This document shows, piece after piece, positions 8,166 to 17,207 of a stretch of 55,946 bases of DNA. A program made the translations under genes and the position numbers. The stretch covers positions 1 through 55,946 of the forward strand of contig CADAPC010000008.1 in the NCBI GenBank assembly GCA_902789725.1, read 5' to 3'. The stretch's first letter is position 1. Every line of letters starts with the position of its first letter. The notes beneath the pieces are model-generated. The model saw only the letters and a program-made list of their open reading frames with translations. It was not told where the DNA came from and did no database searches. The stretch is from an uncultured Bacteroidales bacterium (GTDB taxonomy: Bacteria > Bacteroidota > Bacteroidia > Bacteroidales > Bacteroidaceae).

Positions 8166-10592
8166 TTATCTCGTGAATATCTTCTTTGCTTTGCCATCGC
8201 TCGTGCGGACGATGGTGATTCCTCGTTTTGGAGAGGCGATGCGTGTGCCGCCGAGAGTGTAGTATGCCTCTGTTGATGATTGAGGCGAGAGTGGGGCGGC
8301 GATGGATGTCTCGTAGTCTGTTGGAATGAGTTCGAAAGGGAATCCATAGAGCTGGGTCAGGCTCGTGAAGGTCGTCTCGTTGGAGTCGTTTATCCACCAG
8401 TAATACTGGTCGGTGTTGCCAATGATGAGATGCTCGGAGTCTTGGGCATAGGTGGCAGTGAAGCTGCGGAGTTTTACTCTTGACATGGTGCCGTCCTTCT
8501 TTATGTAGAGCGAGTCGGCATAGGACATAAGACTGTATTTGGCAGTTGTGCCAGTGTGCTCGATGTACCAGAGCTGGGTGGCAGGCTTTGACTCGTCGAG
8601 AGGAAGGAACGAGACTGTGCCGTCGTTGTTGGTGAGGTAAGTGTCGTCCTCAATGCTGCGGAGGCGGTAGCTGCCGTTCTCAACAAGGCGCGAGGCGTCG
8701 GCTTCGAGGTCGTTGACGTAGATGTGGAAGGTGCGCCATGTCTTGTGTCCGCCCTGATTCTGGAAGCATCCGCTGATGGTCTGGTTCTTCTTTATGCTTG
8801 AAACGGTGATTGACTGGGTGGTCTTGCCGTTGTCCCAGAGGTAGTTGCCCCAGCCTTCGTTGCAGTCGAGCTTGAGGGTGACTGATGCGCCGCTCTTGAC
8901 TACGATGATGCTGTCAGAGCTTGTCTTGCCTGAGTAGGTGTAGCTCTGGATGACGTTGCTGTCGTGGCAATCGCCAAGAACTGCGATAGGGAAGCAGAGC
9001 TGGCTCTGTGCGCCCGAGGCGTTGGTGTAGCTGACGCGGTAGATGTACGAGCTGTCGGCTGTGACGGTGATTTCGCGAGTGGTCTCGCCTGTGCTCCACA
9101 GCCACTTGCCTGTGTCTTCCTCTCCCTCAGGAAGCTTAGGGGAAAGGGTTACGACGGTGCCAGCAGCCAAGGCGCGCTTGTTGACGGTCGTAGTCTCGAA
9201 GGTGTTGGTGAGTCCGCCTAGGTCGTTCTGCTTGTATGTCTTGCCCCCGTAGGAAAGTGTAGGCTGAAGCTCTGTCGGAGGGTTAGGGTTGTAGATGCCG
9301 TTGTCGCCGTGGCTGTATGTGTTCATCAGCACGGAATAGCCGAGGTGGTCGTAGCCGCCAGAAGTGGCGCCTTGTCCGCCCGCATCGATGCCCATGTCCT
9401 TGTAAGCCTTTTCAGAGAATGGCATCTTCACGCCCTTGATTCCGCAGTAGTGACCGATGACCGTTCCCCAGTAAGGGCGCATCTGAGTGCCGAGCGCTGG
9501 CTCGGTCATGAGCCAAGCACGACTGTCGGAATAGTAGTAGCCGCTTGAGCCGTAGTGGTAGTTGGTCCAAGGAAGGTCGGCAATGCTCTGTGTCTGAGCT
9601 GCCACATACTCGATGCCAGCCGCGAGGCGGTGGTCCATGTGCGAGAAGAGGTCGTCGCCCTGGTTCCATCCCTGATGAGCGATGTCAACAGCCAAGCCAA
9701 GTGCCATCGAGGCGTGACCGGTGTCGCGTCCGCTCTCGTTCATCTGTCCCACTTTGCCGTATGCGCCCGTCTCCTTCTCCCAAGCGGTTGTGGTGACGAT
9801 GAGGTTGCCCCAGAACTCTGTGAGACCGTCATTGAGGATTGGGTTGGCTGTGCGTGGGTCCTTGAAGGTGCCGCACTGGTCGTATTTGATGAACGACATA
9901 CCCTGATTGTATATGAATACATCATCGCAAAGCACGCCTATGCTGATGACTGCCAATGCGTTGCACAAGCCCCAGTTGCTCCAGTAGTGGCCAGGTGCCT
10001 GCCACCACTTGCCTGAGTTCTCCCATGTGCCGTTGCGACCTCGAAGGAAGTTGATGCAGCCAGGGTACCAGAGGTCGAGCATCCAACGCTGGAACTTGGC
10101 GAAGTCTTCGCGCTTCCAGCCTTCGTAGTCGCGCATCAGCTCGGCAGCTTGAGCGAACTCATAGCCATAGAGACCGAAGGCGAGCCTTGCGTCGCTGTTG
10201 CCTGTCACTACTTTAGTGGTGTTGCACCATTTCATCAGCACATCCACTGCGTGATTAGCACACGCTTTGTTGCCTTCAATCTTCCAACGGAGAGCGTTCT
10301 GGTAGGCGATGGCAGCGCCACGAGCAGCATGGAGGTAGTTTTCACCATTGCCACCTCCACGCACGATGGTTTCGACAGGGTTAGTGCCAGCGGATGACTG
10401 AGCATAGGCAGCTGACTTAAGGACATTGTATGCCTGAGTGACCTTGGTGTTGCCTTCTGCAAGTTGCTGTTTCACGCGGTCAAAGTCTGCCTGTGTGTGA
10501 AGACCGCCTGGATGAATGAATCCGCGATCTTGCTGTGCATGCGCAATGCTGAGAGAGAGAACGCATGCGAGGGTGAGAAGTAGTCTTTTCAT
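8166..10592 (-). CDS. Secreted alginate-lyase-superfamily polysaccharide lyase with beta-sandwich C-terminus
   Basis: An 808-residue secreted protein with signal peptide MKRLLLTLACVLSLSIAHAQ. Residues about 25-400 form an alpha/alpha-toroid domain of the alginate-lyase superfamily (PF05426; PL5/PL38-like). The conserved block ESGRDTGHASMALGL is visible at about 275-290, with an Asn-Trp-rich active-site stretch (NSGKWWQAPGHYW) before it. Such enzymes cut uronic-acid polymers by beta-elimination, leaving an unsaturated uronyl end. Residues about 460-640 look like Ig-like beta domains (paired GTVVTLSPKLP / GASVTLKLDCNEG patterns), then a RICIN-like segment. The end, YYTLGGTRIASPKRG..., is a Prevotella-type secretion/anchoring tail. 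It is the last gene of the operon. Its lyase domain is a paralog of the N-terminus of the fusion at 13186-15726. Substrate is not decided; alginate and glucuronan are both possible. Confidence 0.8.
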   Translation of the reverse strand: MKRLLLTLACVLSLSIAHAQQDRGFIHPGGLHTQADFDRVKQQLAEGNTKVTQAYNVLKSAAYAQSSAGTNPVETIVRGGGNGENYLHAARGAAIAYQNALRWKIEGNKACANHAVDVLMKWCNTTKVVTGNSDARLAFGLYGYEFAQAAELMRDYEGWKREDFAKFQRWMLDLWYPGCINFLRGRNGTWENSGKWWQAPGHYWSNWGLCNALAVISIGVLCDDVFIYNQGMSFIKYDQCGTFKDPRTANPILNDGLTEFWGNLIVTTTAWEKETGAYGKVGQMNESGRDTGHASMALGLAVDIAHQGWNQGDDLFSHMDHRLAAGIEYVAAQTQSIADLPWTNYHYGSSGYYYSDSRAWLMTEPALGTQMRPYWGTVIGHYCGIKGVKMPFSEKAYKDMGIDAGGQGATSGGYDHLGYSVLMNTYSHGDNGIYNPNPPTELQPTLSYGGKTYKQNDLGGLTNTFETTTVNKRALAAGTVVTLSPKLPEGEEDTGKWLWSTGETTREITVTADSSYIYRVSYTNASGAQSQLCFPIAVLGDCHDSNVIQSYTYSGKTSSDSIIVVKSGASVTLKLDCNEGWGNYLWDNGKTTQSITVSSIKKNQTISGCFQNQGGHKTWRTFHIYVNDLEADASRLVENGSYRLRSIEDDTYLTNNDGTVSFLPLDESKPATQLWYIEHTGTTAKYSLMSYADSLYIKKDGTMSRVKLRSFTATYAQDSEHLIIGNTDQYYWWINDSNETTFTSLTQLYGFPFELIPTDYETSIAAPLSPQSSTEAYYTLGGTRIASPKRGITIVRTSDGKAKKIFTR

Positions 10593-10623
10593 ATTGTGAG
10601 TGTTTTGATTCCGATATTTTTTG

Positions 10624-10659
10624 CGATTTTCCGATGTTTCGATAACTCGATTTTTCGAT
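10624..10659. repeat. Five imperfect 8-bp tandem repeats around CGAT
   Basis: CGAT starts at 10624, 10632, 10640, 10648 and 10656, exactly every 8 bases, in a T-rich setting. It lies in the 82-base gap before the lyase gene, within its upstream untranslated region. It could be a slippage-prone spacer or a protein-binding array; nothing more can be said. Confidence 0.5.
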
Positions 10660-10674
10660 TAGTCTAATAATCGT

Positions 10675-12195
10675 TTATAAATGAATCTCGCACCATCCTT
10701 TCCTAACCTCTTCTGGCGAAAGGCTGAAGACGCCGTACTTAGCGCCTATCCATTTTCCTTCGCGAGCTTGGAAGCGAGTAGGGAGCGAGGTGTATTTCTT
10801 TCCGTCGGTGCTATATGCAAATGAACAAACTGCGCCTTTGTCGCACTTGACGATGAAGGAGATGCGGCATTCGTAGTTGTCGCGCGTTCCTGCATTGTAC
10901 TTGCAGGCAGGAATAATGGCGATGTCTGTTGCTGGCGACTCGCTCTTGCCCTTGTCGGCGTTCTTGCAGATTATCTGGCGAAGGTGGAAGTTGCCGTCTT
11001 TGTAGATTGCGGACAGGCGGCAGTAGTCGCGCCCCATGACAATCATACCAGATTCATGTCCATCGGCAGTGGCGGTGATGGTGAGATGGAGCGTGTCGGC
11101 GAAGGTCTCTCCTTCAAACTTCTTGAGGAAGAGGTTTGGCACTTCCCAGCAGTTGGTGTAGCCCTTTGGAAGGTTGAAGCTATAGACGCGCATGCCCTTC
11201 GGAGTAGGGAAGCCGAAGGTGTCGCGATAGTTGCTGTGCCACTGGTAACGCTGCAGGTCGGAAGCGCTGACAGCGAGAGGACCAGGCTTGTTGAACTTGC
11301 TTTCCGACATTATAGGCCAACCATCCTTCCACTTCACGTCGAGACGATGGAGCACACGTCCGTAAGCGGTGCATTCCTTGAAGCAGATGAAGGCATCATC
11401 GACGAGGCCTCCTTGATGTATGCCGTTGTGATTGAACACCTTGCAGCTCTCATAAGGGCCATAGACGTTCTTGCTTCGCAAAGCTATCTGCCATCCCTTC
11501 TCCACACCGCCCGCAGGGGCAAGGATGTAGTACATGCCATCGTGCTTGTAGAACTTAGGGCCCTCAACCGTGTGGTTGCCTTCCACCTGACCGTCATACA
11601 CCATAATTGGGTTGCCTATAACGCGAGAGCCGTCAGCACTCAGTTCGCGCACTGTCAGCACGCTGTTGAATCCGCACCGGCTGGCAGCCCAACCGTTGAC
11701 AAGGTACACGCGTCCGTCTTCGTCCCACAGGGGAGTGGTGTCGATGACTCCCTTGGCAGGAAGCACAAGCACAGGTTCGTCCCACTTGCCGCGAGGGTCT
11801 TTTGTCTTTGTCATCCACACTCCGTAATCGGGATCGCCCCAATATATATAATATGTGTCGCCATGAAGCCTGATGCTCGGAGCCCACACACCGCAGCCGT
11901 GGGGCACGCCTTCGCCTGCCTGAGGAGCACCGCCCTCAAAGGTGCATGTGCGTCGCTCTCCCTCTGGAAGAGGCACTGCGTCGATGGCGTAGTTCACGAG
12001 TGTCCAGTCACGAAGGTTGTCGCTATAGAGTATAGGCAAGCCTGGTGCGCACTGGAAGGAAGAAGCGGTGAGCCAGTAGCCACCGTCCTTGCCCTTGCAC
12101 ACGTCAGGGTCGCTGTAGTCGCTGTAGAGAATCTGAGCTGATGCCGTGATGATGGTCAGCAGCAAGGTGAAGATTGATATGAGTATTCTTTTCAT
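10675..12195 (-). CDS. Secreted GH43-family glycosidase
   Basis: A 506-residue secreted enzyme with signal peptide (MKRILISIFTLLLTIITASAQ). The GH43 five-bladed propeller fills residues about 22-320. The catalytic triad pattern is visible: a general base in YSDPDVCKG (Asp near 29), a pKa-modulating Asp in DTTPLWDEDG (near 151) and the acid Glu in VEGPKFYKHDG (near 211). A C-terminal beta-sandwich (about 330-506) of the DUF1349/GH43_C2 kind is common in xylosidases and arabinofuranosidases of the family. It should remove xylose or arabinose side chains from the polymer the neighbouring lyases attack; which sugar is not shown. The gap to the ManA gene upstream is only 10 bases, so both are in one operon. 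Confidence 0.9.
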   Translation of the reverse strand: MKRILISIFTLLLTIITASAQILYSDYSDPDVCKGKDGGYWLTASSFQCAPGLPILYSDNLRDWTLVNYAIDAVPLPEGERRTCTFEGGAPQAGEGVPHGCGVWAPSIRLHGDTYYIYWGDPDYGVWMTKTKDPRGKWDEPVLVLPAKGVIDTTPLWDEDGRVYLVNGWAASRCGFNSVLTVRELSADGSRVIGNPIMVYDGQVEGNHTVEGPKFYKHDGMYYILAPAGGVEKGWQIALRSKNVYGPYESCKVFNHNGIHQGGLVDDAFICFKECTAYGRVLHRLDVKWKDGWPIMSESKFNKPGPLAVSASDLQRYQWHSNYRDTFGFPTPKGMRVYSFNLPKGYTNCWEVPNLFLKKFEGETFADTLHLTITATADGHESGMIVMGRDYCRLSAIYKDGNFHLRQIICKNADKGKSESPATDIAIIPACKYNAGTRDNYECRISFIVKCDKGAVCSFAYSTDGKKYTSLPTRFQAREGKWIGAKYGVFSLSPEEVRKGWCEIHL

Positions 12196-12205
12196 CTATG
12201 ACATT

Positions 12206-13180
12206 TTATAAAGTAGCAGTCAGGAAAGTTGCATTTCCAAAGATATAGAGCACGTTCTCGCATGCAGGCACAAGGATCGTTTCACCTTGGTGGATAGAGA
12301 CTCCATTGATATTAGCCTCTCCCCACAGACAGACAACGATGACGAACGAGTCGCACTTGAAGTCAATCTGCTGCGCCACCTGCACCACCACTCTGTGCAC
12401 CGTGAAATAAGGGCAGCTGATGAGTTGGCTCGTAGGTTTGGTGCTATCGTAGCTGGTGCGGTATTCTGGCCACACCTGGTAGTCTATGGCTTCCTTGGCC
12501 TCTTCGATGTGGAGCTCGCGAGGGTTGCCATGCACATCCTTTCTCCCGAAGTCGTAAACACGGTACGTGATGTCGCTTGTCTGCTGAATCTCAGCGAGAA
12601 AATTGCCTGCGCCTATTGCGTGAAGACGACCTGCTGGAAGGAAATAGAGGTCGCCCTCGTGTGCTTCGTGTGCCACGATGACATCCTGCATAGGACTTCT
12701 TCCTGCCACGGGTTCTGCGGTTGCAAGTTGCTCGTACTCTTCGGGAGTGATGCTCTTGTTGAGACCCGCATAAATCTTGCTTCCCACATCGCTCTTGATG
12801 ACGTACCACATCTCTGTCTTTCCGTTGCAGGAATGACGCTTCTGAGCCAGTTTGTCATCAGGATGCACCTGAACGGAGAGGTCTTGACGCGAGTCGATGA
12901 ACTTCACCAAGAGAGGAAACTTGTTGCCGTATTTCCTATACACCTTCTCGCCCACCAGCAGTCCTTTGTACTTGTCAATGAGCTGGGTGAGAGTGAGTCC
13001 CTCATCAACATCGTCCACCAATCCACGGTGTATAGCCACGCTCTCGTGACCGCTCACACCGCTGATTTCCCAACTTTCGCCTATGTTAGGCTGAGCTGTG
13101 TATATGCCCTTGAAAGGTGCTATCTGGTAGCCACCCCAAATGGTTGTCTTGAGATAAGGTTCAAACTTATAAGGTTTCAT
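12206..13180 (-). CDS. manA: Class I phosphomannose isomerase inside the polysaccharide operon
   Basis: A 324-residue cytoplasmic enzyme that interconverts mannose 6-phosphate and fructose 6-phosphate. Zinc-ligand motifs of class I enzymes are present: QVHPDD near 100-105 and the EIQQTSDITYRVYD block near 190-205. GESWEISG near the start is also typical. It is fused into the operon, with 10 bases to the GH43 gene and 5 bases to the lyase-GH88 gene upstream. A second, clearly different copy lies at 52537-53580, so this one is probably dedicated to the locus. Its presence suggests that mannose is released from the substrate. That is an inference, since the housekeeping copy could also be the one outside. 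Confidence 0.92.
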   Translation of the reverse strand: MKPYKFEPYLKTTIWGGYQIAPFKGIYTAQPNIGESWEISGVSGHESVAIHRGLVDDVDEGLTLTQLIDKYKGLLVGEKVYRKYGNKFPLLVKFIDSRQDLSVQVHPDDKLAQKRHSCNGKTEMWYVIKSDVGSKIYAGLNKSITPEEYEQLATAEPVAGRSPMQDVIVAHEAHEGDLYFLPAGRLHAIGAGNFLAEIQQTSDITYRVYDFGRKDVHGNPRELHIEEAKEAIDYQVWPEYRTSYDSTKPTSQLISCPYFTVHRVVVQVAQQIDFKCDSFVIVVCLWGEANINGVSIHQGETILVPACENVLYIFGNATFLTATL

Positions 13181-13185
13181 AGGAA

Positions 13186-15726
13186 TTAAAGATTATGAGC
13201 TTTAAGCCTTTTCAACGCTTCTATATAGTAGTAGTCGGCATAGTTGATGCTCGCATCCACCTCGCTACCTGCGGGCATGTTGCCCACGGAGTGAAGGAGG
13301 AAGGCTGGCTTCTTCTCACGGCACTGGTACTCTGCCGAAGAAAGCGTTGTGAGAATCGTCTCTGCCTGAGCGAGATATGCCTTGCCCTTCTCGCCGCCCA
13401 CATAGCCCGAAAGCTCTATGAGTCCGCAGGCAATGACAGCCGCCGCGCTTGCATCGCGGAAGGTGTGAGGAGCCATCGGGTCGCCCATGTCCCACAGCGG
13501 GATGCCATCGGCAGGAAGCTGACGCAGCATCACGTCAGTAACCTTCTGCGCAAAGTCGAGGAATCTCTTTTCGTGAGTGTAGCGATACACCATCGTGTAG
13601 CCATAGATAGCCCAAGCCTGACCGCGGCTCCAGAGCGTGTTGTCGCCAAAGCCCTGATGGGTGCAGTTGTAGAGGTGCTTGCCGCTCACAGGGTCGTACA
13701 CCGCCACATGGTTTATCGTTCCGTCAGGACGGAAGTGGTAGCGCATCGTGGTGTCAGCGTGGCTCACAGCGATGTCGATATTCTCCTTCTTTCCTGAAAA
13801 GAACAGCAGCTCAAGGTTTATCATGTTGTCAATGATTGTGTTGTGCCCACCGAACATACCCACATTTCTTGGCCAAGAGAGCAGCGTGCCTACACGAGGG
13901 TTGAAGAGAGTTGCGAGCGTGTCGGCAGCTGCGAGAAGCACCTTGCGATAGTGCTCTTTCAAGGCACGGTCTTCGTTGTTGTCGTCGTTTTCGTCAACAT
14001 TATCATTCAACCACTCATATCCCTTCAAGAAACTACCAATCATCTGGAAACCAAGGTCGTGGTCGTAAGCCTTCTGGTAAGCAAGAAACTCCAGTTCGTT
14101 TGTATATCGCTTGGCATGGAGAGTGTCATCCACCATCCACATGATGCCTGGCCAGAAACCACTGCACCATTCCTCCGCTGTCTTTGCGTTGCGCAGGTTC
14201 CAATGGCATTCGCCAGCACCGATGTTGCGAGGAGAATGAGTGTAGTCAACTGGTGAAAGTTCCTCCATCGAACGCTTCGCCTGATTGATGCAGTACTCAA
14301 TCTGCGCATCCGCATTCAGCTTTTCTGCCACGAAGGTGGTCTTGACCTTTCCCTCCTCAAAGCGATAGCCATTGCGAGAGATGGTTCCCTTAGGCTCGTA
14401 TTCGTATGTGATGCCGTCAGGATTGTTGATGTCGCCCACTTTGCGTACAGGCTTCAAGTCCCAGTACTCTGGCCAGCAATCGACGGTGCGAACGAGCGAG
14501 AGATGCGATATGCCTTTCATTCTTATCACAGGTTCCTCTGTCACAGAGTAGTCGCGCTTCTCGTTCATGCTGAACTGCTTTGGTGCAGGCACAGGCGATG
14601 TGGCATCCACCTCGGTGCCTTGGTAGAAGAGGAAAGTGCCGAATCCGGGGTTATCGCAAGTGAAGCCGGCACCCTCAGGACGCACAAAGTGTCCGAGCAC
14701 CTTCGCTGTATAAGGCATAGCGAGATGCTTGCGTCCCACATAGTGGTTGTAGGCAATCTCGAACACTGCTCTCCACTGTCCCAAAGCGCCATCGCTCAGA
14801 CAGGTCCAGTTGCAGTACTTGCCCGTGAGGTCCTTCCATGTGAAGAAAGGTACTTTGTAGCCAAGGTTAGCCTTCGAAGTGTATTCATATCCAGCCATCA
14901 CCCTGTTGTCGAGTGCGCCATAGAGGTCATCGCCCTGCGACCACGCAACCTCGCAAATCTCAGCCAACTGACCAAGGCCAAGCATCACATGAGCCTGGTC
15001 GCGACCCGACTCCTGACACTGACCGCTCTCAGCCACATAGTGAGGCAAGGCACCATCATCGTTGCCGTGCAGGAAATAGTTCGTAGCACGCTGATACTGA
15101 GCCTTGTCGTTGCAATACACGCCGATAGCTATGCGCAACTTGCACGCAGCCGCACCCCAGTTGCCGTTGGCATAAGGCGACTTGCGGTCAAACTCATCAA
15201 GCACAGGCAAGAATGCCTCGCGAAACATCCTTTCCGTCAGTTTCGTGTCCTCCTTCGTCCATCCCGAACCCTTGGCGTAGCGCATCAGTTCGCAGGCGTT
15301 GATGAAGACGAATCCCTGCAAGGCAGCGCAGAGCGGAGCATCGTGACCGTCGATGCGAACGAGAGTCTTGCCATACGCACGGATAATCTCCATCGCCTTC
15401 TGTGCGTGAGCCTTGTCGCCATCAATGACATAGAGCAGCGCGTTGTAGTATGCAGCCAGGAAATCGTTCTCGCATGGACCTTTAGTCTTTGCATACTGAC
15501 CATCGCGAGCGATGATGTCGTAAGGTCCGTTCATCTTATAGCTTGCGCTTGCCTTCGCGTCTGCCACAAGCTTCTGGTACGAGCCCATTGCCACAGCGTT
15601 CTCTTCAGCACGAAGGCTTCGCATTCGCTGAATGGATTCCTTCGAATGCAGCAAGCCTGGGTGGTTGAATGCCATCGCAAGACTGAGCGTTGAGAGCAAT
15701 GATATGAATATGATAAGTCGTTTCAT
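13186..15726 (-). CDS. Fusion of alginate-lyase-superfamily lyase and GH88 unsaturated glucuronyl hydrolase
   Basis: An 846-residue secreted protein (signal peptide MKRLIIFISLLSTLSLAMA). Residues about 20-400 are a polysaccharide-lyase toroid paralogous to the protein at 8166-10592, with the shared block ESGRDQAHVMLGLGQ. Residues about 470-845 are a GH88 domain: SRGQAWAIYGYTM, SINYADYYYIEALKR, and the two catalytic Asp of the family at D557 (DHDLGF) and D633 (IIDNMINLELLF). The lyase would create a delta-4,5-unsaturated uronate at the new non-reducing end, and the GH88 half would then hydrate and release it. The frame is continuous, with no sign of a sequencing fusion, and the linker (about 400-470) is short. 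GH88 rather than GH105 is chosen from the RGQAW and YADYYY blocks. That favours a glucuronate-containing substrate. Confidence 0.85.
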   Translation of the reverse strand: MKRLIIFISLLSTLSLAMAFNHPGLLHSKESIQRMRSLRAEENAVAMGSYQKLVADAKASASYKMNGPYDIIARDGQYAKTKGPCENDFLAAYYNALLYVIDGDKAHAQKAMEIIRAYGKTLVRIDGHDAPLCAALQGFVFINACELMRYAKGSGWTKEDTKLTERMFREAFLPVLDEFDRKSPYANGNWGAAACKLRIAIGVYCNDKAQYQRATNYFLHGNDDGALPHYVAESGQCQESGRDQAHVMLGLGQLAEICEVAWSQGDDLYGALDNRVMAGYEYTSKANLGYKVPFFTWKDLTGKYCNWTCLSDGALGQWRAVFEIAYNHYVGRKHLAMPYTAKVLGHFVRPEGAGFTCDNPGFGTFLFYQGTEVDATSPVPAPKQFSMNEKRDYSVTEEPVIRMKGISHLSLVRTVDCWPEYWDLKPVRKVGDINNPDGITYEYEPKGTISRNGYRFEEGKVKTTFVAEKLNADAQIEYCINQAKRSMEELSPVDYTHSPRNIGAGECHWNLRNAKTAEEWCSGFWPGIMWMVDDTLHAKRYTNELEFLAYQKAYDHDLGFQMIGSFLKGYEWLNDNVDENDDNNEDRALKEHYRKVLLAAADTLATLFNPRVGTLLSWPRNVGMFGGHNTIIDNMINLELLFFSGKKENIDIAVSHADTTMRYHFRPDGTINHVAVYDPVSGKHLYNCTHQGFGDNTLWSRGQAWAIYGYTMVYRYTHEKRFLDFAQKVTDVMLRQLPADGIPLWDMGDPMAPHTFRDASAAAVIACGLIELSGYVGGEKGKAYLAQAETILTTLSSAEYQCREKKPAFLLHSVGNMPAGSEVDASINYADYYYIEALKRLKAHNL

Positions 15727-15782
15727 TCTTTATGAAAAGCAATATATAAGTATCTTATTCTAATTCTTGATAAAAACAAAAC

Positions 15783-17201
15783 TCAGTACTTCACCTCAAT
15801 CTTCTTTCCATTCACACGCACATTCTCGAAGTGAAGGTCGCTGATGGCGTGCTCAGCGTCGTAGCTCTTAAATGTGTTCTGGTGCAGGTGCGACTCGTCG
15901 CCGTTGTACGTCACGTCCTTCACCCACACATCCTTTATGTAGTTGCCCGGAGCACGGTTGTACTTCTCTGAGAAGTTCACCTGAATGTTGAAGAGAGCAG
16001 CCTTCACCACGTCCTCGATGCGAATGTTCGTGAAGTGAATGTCCTCAACCCTGTTCTTGTCACCGCTACGCACAGCCATGATGCCATCGCAGTCGGCAGA
16101 CAGGATGTCGCAATCCTCAATCTGCACATCGTGAAGCAGTTCGCCGTTGTCTGAGCGGTCATCGCCGTGGCTGCCAAAGTTGAACGGATGAGCAAGGTCA
16201 TTGAAAATGGTGGCTCTGCGCACACGTATGTTCTCCGTGCCTCCCCAGTACCACCAGCGGTGATTGTAGATGGCAAAGGCATCGTCATTGTTGCGCAGGA
16301 ACACATCTTCCACCAGCACGTTCTTGCAGCACATCATATCCACTCCGTCGCTCCAAGGATGACGGGAGAAGCTGCGCACGTTCCTTACCGTAATACCCTC
16401 CGACTGACCGCCAAATACCGTGTAGTGCTGAGGGTTGATGACCGTAAGACCATCCACGAGCACATTCTTCGAGTATGTTATCTCCACGCCTCTCAATGGG
16501 TTGAGCAACACGCCGCGACCGATGATGCGCACATTCTCTGCTCTGTCCACAATTAGGCGAGCCCTCACCACAGCACCCGGAGCGATGTACACCGTCGCGC
16601 CGCTCGGAATCTTAATCTCAGCGCTTGGCAGGTCGTGAGGCTTGTGGATGCCTGGACCAAAGTATATGAGGCGAGGGTTCTGCACGAATACATCGTGATT
16701 GTTCGTCGTCTTCCAGTTTATGTCCTTCTTCGAGTCAGAGTCGGGAGCCGCGTAGGTCTCAAGCTCCTTTCCGTCCACGAAGATGTGGAGGCAGTGCTCA
16801 CGATCGCCATTGATGTCCACCTCGAGAGCGTAGCCCCGATTGTCCTTCACTCCCGGGATGCGGAACTGAATCGTCGAGTCGTTTACCACCTTGTATTTTA
16901 TGCCCTTTGACAGCGGGCGAACCACAGCGTCCTTAATCTTCTCGCCACATTTCACCACCTGCATCACGGCTCCCTTCTCAGCCTCAAATTGGCACCACGA
17001 AGCCTTCTGCACCTTCTTGTGCGGATTGACCTCGCACATATATGTCTTCACCGTTTGCCCATCGGCAGTGACGGAGAAGTCGTTCATAGGAGTCAGTCCC
17101 TCCTTCCCCTCGGGATAGTCGTAAGTCTTCACTTGTGCATTGCAGAGTTGCGCAAAAGCGAGAATTGTTGTTAGAAGCAGTATTTTCATATTAGTTTTCA
17201 T
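15783..17201 (-). CDS. Secreted beta-helix glycosidase, GH28/GH49-like (copy 1)
   Basis: A 472-residue secreted protein with an N-terminal signal peptide (start could be the second Met, four residues on). Residues about 25-180 are an N-terminal beta-sandwich. From about 190 the protein is a right-handed parallel beta-helix with repeats such as NVRIIGRGVL, NVLVDGLTV and NVLVEDVFLRNNDDAFAIY. The NNDDAFAIY turn with paired Asp is where GH28/GH49-type enzymes carry catalytic acids, and HGDDRSDNG follows. This resembles the dextranase/polygalacturonase clan more than true GH28 enzymes, since NTDG and RIKT motifs are missing. It is 6 bases from a 523-residue paralog upstream. Substrate is unknown; the context suggests a side chain or backbone glycosidase for the acidic polymer. 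Confidence 0.75.
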   Translation of the reverse strand: MKTNMKILLLTTILAFAQLCNAQVKTYDYPEGKEGLTPMNDFSVTADGQTVKTYMCEVNPHKKVQKASWCQFEAEKGAVMQVVKCGEKIKDAVVRPLSKGIKYKVVNDSTIQFRIPGVKDNRGYALEVDINGDREHCLHIFVDGKELETYAAPDSDSKKDINWKTTNNHDVFVQNPRLIYFGPGIHKPHDLPSAEIKIPSGATVYIAPGAVVRARLIVDRAENVRIIGRGVLLNPLRGVEITYSKNVLVDGLTVINPQHYTVFGGQSEGITVRNVRSFSRHPWSDGVDMMCCKNVLVEDVFLRNNDDAFAIYNHRWWYWGGTENIRVRRATIFNDLAHPFNFGSHGDDRSDNGELLHDVQIEDCDILSADCDGIMAVRSGDKNRVEDIHFTNIRIEDVVKAALFNIQVNFSEKYNRAPGNYIKDVWVKDVTYNGDESHLHQNTFKSYDAEHAISDLHFENVRVNGKKIEVKY

Positions 17202-17207
17202 CTTTCA

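Noticed and set aside
10984..15693. Long plus-strand frames opposite GH43, manA and the lyase-GH88 gene (10984-12141, 12287-13189, 14503-15693)
   Set aside because: The minus strand gives complete, recognised enzymes with signal peptides. The plus frames are shadows without family features.
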